From: Fidelibacterota bacterium
Lineage (GTDB): Bacteria > Fidelibacterota > UBA2242 > JAFGTP01
DNA length: 12,422 nt
Reading direction: 5' to 3'
Assembly (NCBI GenBank): GCA_021735285.1
Contig: JAIPHI010000077.1
Span: 1-12,422 of the forward strand
The translations under genes were made by a program, and so were the position numbers. The notes under the pieces are model-generated. The model worked only from the letters and a program-made list of their open reading frames with translations, made no database searches and was not told the origin of the DNA. This document shows positions 1-6,513 of the stretch, in pieces. The stretch's first letter is position 1. Each line of letters opens with the position of its first letter.

Positions 1-117
1 ATTCAGCTTTTAAAGACAAAAAATAAACTACGGGTGGTTACAAAGGAATATGAAAAGCAGAAAAAAGAACTAAATTTACTTCGCAACAAAGAATTAAAAG
101 AAATTGAAAATGAATAA
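1..117 (+). CDS. C-terminal end of a coiled-coil protein (partial; possibly LapA-like)
   Basis: An open frame runs in from the left edge and stops at TAA 115-117, giving 38 residues that are almost all Lys, Glu, Leu, Asn and Gln, with the look of an amphipathic coiled coil. No catalytic motif is visible. The stop lies 21 bases before the LapB-like gene, so the two are probably co-transcribed. In Enterobacteria the small inner-membrane protein LapA (two membrane helices and a cytoplasmic coiled-coil tail) is encoded directly before lapB, and this tail would suit such a protein. That identity rests on position and composition only. Any membrane protein with a charged helical tail would look the same here. 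Confidence 0.6.
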   Translation: MQLLKTKNKLRVVTKEYEKQKKELNLLRNKELKEIENE

Positions 118-138
118 GTTATAAAAGCAGGAAATATT

Positions 139-1281
139 ATGGGAATAAATATAATTATTCCGGCCATCATTATATTATTAATTATAGTCTGGTTGATATA
201 CTATTTTCTTTTTGCTAAAAAGAATGAAGAGGATAGTAAAAGTCTTTACACCAGAGGTCTCAACCACATGATAAGTGGAAATTATCAAGAGGCTATCAAA
301 TGCTTTAAAAAATATGTATTCAAAGATACTGAAAACACACAAAATATTGATGTCTATATTAAACTGGGAATGTTATTTCGTAAAGTTGATAAACCTGAGA
401 AAGCACTGAAGGTTCATAAATCTTTACTATACCGCCAACATATTTCAAAAAGTCAAAAAGTCAGTATTCTTACCCAAATTGGTGAAGACTACAAAGCTCT
501 GGGTGACAAGGAAAAAGCTATAAAAACTACTCAGGATATACTGGCTATTGATAAGCAGAATGAATGGGCTTTAAAAACTGCCTGGAAACTTTATCGTGAT
601 CTGGATAAATGGCAGGAGGCTTTTGAACATCTAAAAAACTATGACAAACATAACAAGTCCAACAAAAGATTGTTGGCAATCTATAAGACCAGAGTAGGTC
701 TTCAAAAATATAAAGATAATGACTATCACGATGCCCGCTTAATTTTTCGAAAAGCCAGAAAATATGATAGGAACTGTGAGGCTCCATATTTTTATATGGC
801 AGATTCTTATATCAAAGATAACCGGCCTGATGATGCTTTTGAGTGGTGGAAAAAATTTATAGAAATTGCTCCTCAGCGCGCTCATTTTATTTATCCTCAA
901 TTGAAAAAAGTTCTGTTTCAGCAAAACAATTTTGATGAAATCTATGATTTTTATAAAAAAGTACTAAAAAAAGTACCAAACCACCTTGAAACTACTATTG
1001 AACTGGCTGAATATAAAGATAGAAAAGGCAAAACAGACGAAGCAATATCTTTAATCGAAAATATAATAGATGAACATCCGGACTCTATAAAAGCCAAGAT
1101 TAGTCTGGCGCGCATACTGGTTGAAGACAATAATCATCAAACCAAGGATTTATTACTGGAAATCATAAATCAAATTGAGCAAGAAGACAAACATGTTTGT
1201 TCGAACTGTGGTTATAAAATCGACGAGATATCCTGGATCTGCCCTCAATGCGGCCGAATCGATACATTTTTTGTAGATTAA
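139..1281 (+). CDS. lapB: LapB/YciM-like TPR protein with C-terminal rubredoxin-type zinc ribbon
   Basis: The 380 residues begin with one hydrophobic helix (about 5-26), followed by a long series of helical tetratricopeptide-type repeats (about 35-345), for example around 37-60, 75-98, 113-137, 215-242 and 285-312. It ends in a metal-binding ribbon with Cys354-x2-Cys357 and Cys368-x2-Cys371. This layout and length match LapB (389 residues in E. coli), a membrane-anchored cytoplasmic protein that in Enterobacteria controls LpxC turnover and hence lipopolysaccharide synthesis. Family assignment comes from architecture; the LPS role here is inference. An AGGA at 129-132 sits 6 bases before the ATG. 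The next gene starts 4 bases after the stop, suggesting an operon of envelope genes. Confidence 0.75.
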   Translation: MGINIIIPAIIILLIIVWLIYYFLFAKKNEEDSKSLYTRGLNHMISGNYQEAIKCFKKYVFKDTENTQNIDVYIKLGMLFRKVDKPEKALKVHKSLLYRQHISKSQKVSILTQIGEDYKALGDKEKAIKTTQDILAIDKQNEWALKTAWKLYRDLDKWQEAFEHLKNYDKHNKSNKRLLAIYKTRVGLQKYKDNDYHDARLIFRKARKYDRNCEAPYFYMADSYIKDNRPDDAFEWWKKFIEIAPQRAHFIYPQLKKVLFQQNNFDEIYDFYKKVLKKVPNHLETTIELAEYKDRKGKTDEAISLIENIIDEHPDSIKAKISLARILVEDNNHQTKDLLLEIINQIEQEDKHVCSNCGYKIDEISWICPQCGRIDTFFVD

Positions 1282-1285
1282 TATT

Positions 1286-2062
1286 ATGAAAAAAATTATT
1301 ATACTTATACTAATTTTAAATTCCGCTTTATTAGCGCAAAATTTAGAGAAATATTATAATATGCTCGATCAAGGTAAAATTGAGTCTGCGCAAGAAAATA
1401 TTGAGCAACTATGTAAAAATTATCCTGATAATCCTGAAGTCCTTTTTCTCTCAGGAATAGTCGAAACTAATAGCGACCAAGCAATTAATATTTATGAAAA
1501 GATAATTGAAAATCATCCCGACTCCAAAATAGCTAACAGGGCCAGAGTGGAACTCATTAAATATTACTATTCAAATGGACTTTATCACAAAACGGTTGAG
1601 GAAACAAAAAGCTTTATCTCAGAAAAACCGAATTCGGAGCTTACTAAAGAGATAGTGGGCTTACTCTTCTGTAGCCTACAAGCAATTAAACGCACTGATT
1701 TAATTGATTTTTATCAAAATAAATTAAGCAATAATTATCCTCAACTCACACCTTACATTAAAAACTCCAATTATTTAGACATCTATACTGTCAAGCAACA
1801 GGGCCGTTTTTCAGAACAAAGCATAGAGGATTCCGGTGAATACGCTCTTCAGGTAGGAGCTTTTTCCAATCCCAACAATGCTCGCAACCTACTTAATAAT
1901 TTAAAGGCCGAAGGATATCAGGCCTATTTGGAAAAGAGGTCTGCAAATCAAAGGGTCCAGGTTGTAAAAATCGGTCCTTTCTCTTCTCGTTCCAGAGCCA
2001 ATCAAGTGGGTAAACAAATTGAACGTAAATTTAATCTCGACTATATAATAATTAAACCATAA
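1286..2062 (+). CDS. Secreted TPR-like protein with C-terminal SPOR domain
   Basis: The 258-residue product opens with a signal peptide (two Lys, then hydrophobic residues to about 17) with likely cleavage in LLA-Q. Residues about 20-165 are helical and repeat-like, resembling tetratricopeptide repeats that track 'gap filling' outer-membrane assembly or tol-pal type proteins. Residues about 184-256 form a SPOR domain, recognisable from YALQVGAFSN, the central helix with LLNNLKAEGY, and the KIGPFSS turn near 228-234. SPOR domains bind denuded glycan strands of septal peptidoglycan, so a periplasmic role at the division site or cell wall is likely. The start lies 4 bases after the preceding stop with no strong ribosome site, which suggests coupled translation. 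I do not recognise a named orthologue. Confidence 0.8.
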   Translation: MKKIIILILILNSALLAQNLEKYYNMLDQGKIESAQENIEQLCKNYPDNPEVLFLSGIVETNSDQAINIYEKIIENHPDSKIANRARVELIKYYYSNGLYHKTVEETKSFISEKPNSELTKEIVGLLFCSLQAIKRTDLIDFYQNKLSNNYPQLTPYIKNSNYLDIYTVKQQGRFSEQSIEDSGEYALQVGAFSNPNNARNLLNNLKAEGYQAYLEKRSANQRVQVVKIGPFSSRSRANQVGKQIERKFNLDYIIIKP

Positions 2063-2083
2063 AATTTTACAACTAGAAATATC

Positions 2084-2103
2084 TAATCAGACGCATTTGA
2101 TTA
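2084..2103 (+). other. Short hairpin abutting the polA ribosome site
   Basis: TAATCAGA (2084-2091) can pair with TTTGATTA (2096-2103) around a four-base loop, including one G-U pair. The right arm ends where the AAGGAG ribosome site (2103-2108) begins. No T-run follows, so it is not a simple terminator. It may be chance in AT-rich DNA or may modulate access to the polA ribosome site. Confidence 0.3.
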
Positions 2104-2119
2104 AGGAGATTCGTTATAT

Positions 2120-4813
2120 ATGGCAAAAGATAATCTTTATATCATAGATGGCTCTGCTCTTGCTTATCGCTCTTATTTTGGGATGGTAAAGGCCGGACTG
2201 ACGAGATCAGATGGTTTTCCTACGGGGGCATGTTACGCTTTTACGAATTCCATGCTGAATCTAGTGGAAAATCATGAGCCGGATCATATAGTGATGGTTT
2301 TCGATGCTTCAGAGAAGACTTTTCGACATGAAATATTTCCGGATTATAAAGCTACAAGAGAAGCCATGCCGGATGATTTAGTTCGGCAACTCCCCTATCT
2401 GCATGATTTGACAAGGGCTTTAAATATTGAGGTTATCATCGAGCCCGGCTTTGAAGCCGATGACATTTTGGGAACTCTGGCCCAAAAAGCCAAAAAGAAA
2501 AACATGGAAATTTTTATGGTAACCGGTGACAAAGACTTAATGCAAATTCTTGATGAAGATGTCTATATGTATAAACCTGGTAGGGGAAGAAGAGAAGACG
2601 AAATTATCACTACCAAAGAATTGAAAGAAAAATGGAATATAAAACCTCAGCAAGTGGCGGATTTTTTGGCTTTGATGGGCGATTCATCGGATAATATACC
2701 CGGAGTTAAGGGGATTGGTGAAAAACGCGCATCCCGTCTGCTAAATAATTTCGAATCGATCGAAGAAATATATAAAAATCTGGACAAAATTGACAGCAAA
2801 CGTATTCGTAACTACTTGAAAAAAGGCGAGGAAGAAGCCAAATTTTCAAAAAAACTAACAACTATTGACACTGATGTGGCTGTGAAACTTGACCTGAACA
2901 AATTCAAACATAATAAATTTGATAAAGATAAATTGATCGCAATTTTTAAGGAGCTTGAATTCCATTCCTTAATTCAAAGATTCCAGGATGACCAGGAAAA
3001 TATTCGTAAGAAGAAAAATTACCAAGCTGTCAAATCGGAGAAAGAACTGGACGAGATAGTCGATAAATATGCTAATTCCGAGCTTCTTTCCTTCGATCTG
3101 GAAACCACTTCCATCGATCCAATGAAAGCAGAGATCGTTGGCATCGCTTTAAGCGACGAGAAACATACAGGCGTTTATGTTCCCGTTGATATTTCTGAAA
3201 AACAGAAAACACTCTTCGCAGACAAACCACAATTAAGCACTTTAGAGCAATTGAAACCAATCCTGGAAAACCAGAAAATCAAAAAATGCGGACAAAATCT
3301 CAAATACGACATGCTTATTCTGAGACGCTATGGAATTGAGGTTCAAGGTTTATATTTCGATACTATAGTAGCTGCATTTTTATTGCAGCCGGACGATAGA
3401 AAATTTAATCTGGGACGTCTTAGTCAGAAATACTTATATTATCAAATGCAACCCATCGAAGAACTGATCGGTAAAGGTAAAAACCAGAAATCAATGGCCG
3501 ATGTTCCGCTCGAGGAAATTACTTTTTATGCCTGCGAAGACGCAGATGTAGCTTTCCAATTAACTACCATACTCAAAGAAAAATTAACAGAAAAAAATCT
3601 AGATGAGATATACTATGATATTGAAATTCCATTAATTCCGGTTTTAATGGATATGGAAGAAAACGGTGTGTATGTCGAGATTCCTTATCTACAAAAAATG
3701 TCTGATGAAATTGCAAAAAAAATTGATTCTATCTCAGAAAAAATTTATGATGAAGCAGGAATCGAATTCAATGTAAATTCTCCCAAACAGCTCAGTGAAG
3801 TGCTTTTCGATCGTTTAGAATTACCTCAAATCAGAAAAAGATCTACAGCTGAAAAAGTACTCAAAAAACTTGAGGATAAAAGTCCCATTCCCAGTCTAGT
3901 TCTGGAATACCGTAAACTATCAAAACTGAAAAGCACTTACCTTGATGCTCTACCAGAATTGGTCAATAAAAGAACAGGACGAATACATAGCTCTTTTAAT
4001 CAAACTATCGCATCAACCGGAAGATTAACCAGTAGCAGCCCAAACTTTCAGAATATTCCCATTCGAACTGAAATTGGTAAAAAAATTAGAAAAGCATTTA
4101 AGCCCGCAAAAGAAGGTTATAAAATAATTTCAGCCGATTATTCCCAGATCGAATTAAGAATAATGGCTCATCTTTCTCAGGATCCTAACCTTGTAGATGC
4201 TTTTGAAAGCGATGATGTGGATATCCATTCCCGCACAGCCGCCCTGGTTAACGGCGTAGATGAAGCGGATGTCACTCCCAAAATGCGCCGTGCTGCAAAA
4301 GTTGTCAATTATGGTATTATGTACGGGGCTGGTGCTTATAGATTATCCAATGAGTTAAACATCTCAATGCAAAAAGCCCGGGAATTAAAAGATAAATATT
4401 TCGAAACATATCCCGGTATAAACCAATATATTCTTAATACTCTGGAAAAAGCCCGTGAAAACGGCTTTGTAACAACTTTAGCCGGAAGAATTCGCTACAC
4501 CCACGGCATTAATAGCGATAATAAAAACAAAAAAAGAGCAGCAGAGAGAACCGCCATTAACCTTCCCATTCAGGGAACGGCTGCTGATATGATTAAAATT
4601 GCAATGATCAATATTAATAATAGACTAAATAACGGTGATTGGCAAACTATGATGATTCTACAAGTTCATGATGAATTAATTTTTGAGGTGCCGAATCAGG
4701 AAGTTGATCAACTGGTTGCAATGGTGAGGAAAGAGATGGAAGCCGCTTTGCCTCTCGACATCCCGGTTAAAGTTGACATAGGAATTGGCAAATCATGGTA
4801 TGAGGCGCATTAA
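2120..4813 (+). CDS. polA: DNA polymerase I (5' nuclease, proofreading exonuclease and polymerase domains)
   Basis: All three Pol I domains are present in 897 residues. The 5' nuclease (about 1-290) shows GFEADDILG, TGDKDLMQ and the GDSSDNIPG helix-hairpin-helix region. The 3'-5' exonuclease (about 305-490) keeps the four metal-binding acids: Asp326 and Glu328 (FDLET), Asp397 (NLKYD) and Asp474 (YACED), so proofreading should be active. The polymerase domain has motif A DYSQIELR (Asp673), motif B with Arg723, Lys727 and Tyr731, and motif C VHDE (Asp851). It fills gaps and removes RNA primers in replication and repair. Tyr731 replaces the usual Phe of motif B, a position that governs dideoxynucleotide discrimination. 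AAGGAG at 2103-2108 lies 11 bases before the ATG, a rather long spacing. The stop overlaps the next start. Confidence 0.98.
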   Translation: MAKDNLYIIDGSALAYRSYFGMVKAGLTRSDGFPTGACYAFTNSMLNLVENHEPDHIVMVFDASEKTFRHEIFPDYKATREAMPDDLVRQLPYLHDLTRALNIEVIIEPGFEADDILGTLAQKAKKKNMEIFMVTGDKDLMQILDEDVYMYKPGRGRREDEIITTKELKEKWNIKPQQVADFLALMGDSSDNIPGVKGIGEKRASRLLNNFESIEEIYKNLDKIDSKRIRNYLKKGEEEAKFSKKLTTIDTDVAVKLDLNKFKHNKFDKDKLIAIFKELEFHSLIQRFQDDQENIRKKKNYQAVKSEKELDEIVDKYANSELLSFDLETTSIDPMKAEIVGIALSDEKHTGVYVPVDISEKQKTLFADKPQLSTLEQLKPILENQKIKKCGQNLKYDMLILRRYGIEVQGLYFDTIVAAFLLQPDDRKFNLGRLSQKYLYYQMQPIEELIGKGKNQKSMADVPLEEITFYACEDADVAFQLTTILKEKLTEKNLDEIYYDIEIPLIPVLMDMEENGVYVEIPYLQKMSDEIAKKIDSISEKIYDEAGIEFNVNSPKQLSEVLFDRLELPQIRKRSTAEKVLKKLEDKSPIPSLVLEYRKLSKLKSTYLDALPELVNKRTGRIHSSFNQTIASTGRLTSSSPNFQNIPIRTEIGKKIRKAFKPAKEGYKIISADYSQIELRIMAHLSQDPNLVDAFESDDVDIHSRTAALVNGVDEADVTPKMRRAAKVVNYGIMYGAGAYRLSNELNISMQKARELKDKYFETYPGINQYILNTLEKARENGFVTTLAGRIRYTHGINSDNKNKKRAAERTAINLPIQGTAADMIKIAMININNRLNNGDWQTMMILQVHDELIFEVPNQEVDQLVAMVRKEMEAALPLDIPVKVDIGIGKSWYEAH

Positions 4814-5742
4814 TGGAAGCATCAATTACACTAAAAAAAGTAAGTAAAAGGTATGACAAGCGATCCGTGATCACGGATCTGTCATTGGGAATTGAGAAAG
4901 GTACCAGCTTTACTGTGATTGGTAGAGACGGTGCCGGTAAAAGTACATTGTTAAAAATTTTAGCCGGTTTAAATAAAATTGATTCCGGCCAGGTCTATAT
5001 CAAGGGCCAGGAAATTAGTCAGAATATCGATAAAATTCGCAAAAACATTGGATATCTTCCTCCCTATAATATTCATGACCCATGGATTTCCGGTCAGGAT
5101 AATCTTGAAAAATATAAGGAATATGCAAATCTCAGTGATTTAACATTTCAAAAAAGATATCAAAAATATACAAGTATGCTTCAGTTACAAAATCAAATGG
5201 AAAAATTACCAAATTATTATTCAAAAGGGCTGAAGAGAAGATTGGATATTCTCCTTGTTTTAATCAAAGAACCGGATATTTTTATTCTGGATGAACCTCT
5301 CAAAAATCTAGATTATAAAATGAAAGAAATCCTTCTGGACTACCTCAATAAGATCAAAGAATCTAAGACTATTGTGATAGCAACCGATGAATTTAGAGAA
5401 ATTGAAACAGTTACTGATCGCTGGATAGTCTTACACAATGGAACTATTCGATACGATGGCAATCTTGAAAAGATGGTCGAGCATGTTGATCTTGATTTCA
5501 CTGGGCATCTGGAGATAAAAAAAGTTTTTCGAGAAAAAGTTACTGATTCTCTAAAAACCAGTAAGCTAGTCAAAAATATGAAAGACCTGGGCAACACCAT
5601 CGAGATAAAAACAGAGTCAGCCGAAAAATTCTGGCAATTAATAAAGGATTTAGGGGAAGACAGATTTTGTAGAATTGCCGGTAATTCAGTCAATATGCAC
5701 TATTTACTCGACCAACTAACTTCAGATGAGGGTTACGAATGA
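4813..5742 (+). CDS. ABC transporter ATP-binding protein (ABC-2 exporter type)
   Basis: The 309 residues contain a nucleotide-binding domain of about 220 residues plus a C-terminal extension of about 90. Walker A is GRDGAGKST (37-45), the signature loop is YSKGLKRR (136-143), and Walker B is IFILDEP (156-162) with Glu161 present. Two coupling residues are unusual: the Q-loop region reads YLPPYN, with Pro84 at the usual Gln/Glu position, and the switch (H-loop) His is replaced by Asp192 in IATDE. The protein resembles the ATPases of GldA-like and drug or polysaccharide ABC-2 exporters. Its ATG shares a base with the polA stop (TAATG), with GAGG at 4802-4805, and its own stop overlaps the permease start by 4 bases. 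It therefore almost certainly pairs with that permease. Substrate unknown. Confidence 0.9.
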   Translation: MEASITLKKVSKRYDKRSVITDLSLGIEKGTSFTVIGRDGAGKSTLLKILAGLNKIDSGQVYIKGQEISQNIDKIRKNIGYLPPYNIHDPWISGQDNLEKYKEYANLSDLTFQKRYQKYTSMLQLQNQMEKLPNYYSKGLKRRLDILLVLIKEPDIFILDEPLKNLDYKMKEILLDYLNKIKESKTIVIATDEFREIETVTDRWIVLHNGTIRYDGNLEKMVEHVDLDFTGHLEIKKVFREKVTDSLKTSKLVKNMKDLGNTIEIKTESAEKFWQLIKDLGEDRFCRIAGNSVNMHYLLDQLTSDEGYE

Positions 5743-6476
5743 ATTGGATAAGTAAAAATAGCCTCAAAAATAATCAGACAAATATCATTATAATTACTAT
5801 TTTCAATGTTATTATTACAATCTTATTCTATCTTTTTTACCTAAAGCTTATTAAACCAGCTATTAATACCACTCAAGTTTTACCCGATTCCCACTGGTTT
5901 AATAGTATTATTCTGATAGTACCTATCACACTAATATACTATCTTACTGCCCAGATTATCAGTTCCGAATATTGGGGAAACAAGAATGCAGAATATATAA
6001 AAACTTTATCCGAAGTATCCTATCTTTATTATATAAGAAAAGTGCTCAACCTGGAACTTATTTTAGTGCTACAATCTCTTCTTACAATAATATTATCATT
6101 ATTTTTAATAACACCTGAGATTAACTATTTCACACTGCTTTTATATATTTTTTATATAATTTTCGCTGGAATTTTCTTTATTAACCTGGGTTGTATAATG
6201 GGCTTCTTTAGTAAGAAATCGACTTTAAAAGGTCAAGGAATAGGTCTGATTATTATTATGCTTTTTTTAATTGGTGGATTTGGTATTGCAGTTAACCATC
6301 ATCAAATTCTTGGCGGAGTTATCAAATATTTACCAACCTCTATAGTATTATCTGGAGGAGCTGCAATACTTAAACCAGAATTTGGTTCTTTTTTAATTCC
6401 GTTCATATATATTCTTGTCCTCAATATAGTAACCATCTTTATTACTTATTTTATACTTAATAAAAATGATTATTGA
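5739..6476 (+). CDS. ABC-2 type permease, six membrane helices
   Basis: The 245-residue product is very hydrophobic, with about six predicted membrane segments (roughly 16-38, 55-75, 102-125, 131-157, 166-188 and 216-240). An SSEYW stretch follows the second helix, in the cytoplasmic loop where many ABC-2 permeases carry a similar 'E' motif that contacts the ATPase. It begins inside the stop codon of the ATPase gene (ATGA overlap) with GAGGG at 5728-5732. Translational coupling and a two-gene exporter are the natural reading. The family has low sequence conservation, so the assignment rests on topology, length and context. Nothing in the sequence shows what is moved. Confidence 0.8.
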   Translation: MNWISKNSLKNNQTNIIIITIFNVIITILFYLFYLKLIKPAINTTQVLPDSHWFNSIILIVPITLIYYLTAQIISSEYWGNKNAEYIKTLSEVSYLYYIRKVLNLELILVLQSLLTIILSLFLITPEINYFTLLLYIFYIIFAGIFFINLGCIMGFFSKKSTLKGQGIGLIIIMLFLIGGFGIAVNHHQILGGVIKYLPTSIVLSGGAAILKPEFGSFLIPFIYILVLNIVTIFITYFILNKNDY

Positions 6477-6513
6477 GAAACCTAGATTGTAATACATGAT
6501 TAATGAGCGCTAT

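Noticed and set aside
5340..5693. Minus-strand open frame of 117 codons inside the ABC ATPase gene
   Set aside because: It is antisense to a clear ATPase with conserved motifs, and its translation shows no recognisable domain. Similar antisense frames at 11269-11571, 9208-9483, 12089-12385 and others were left out for the same reason.
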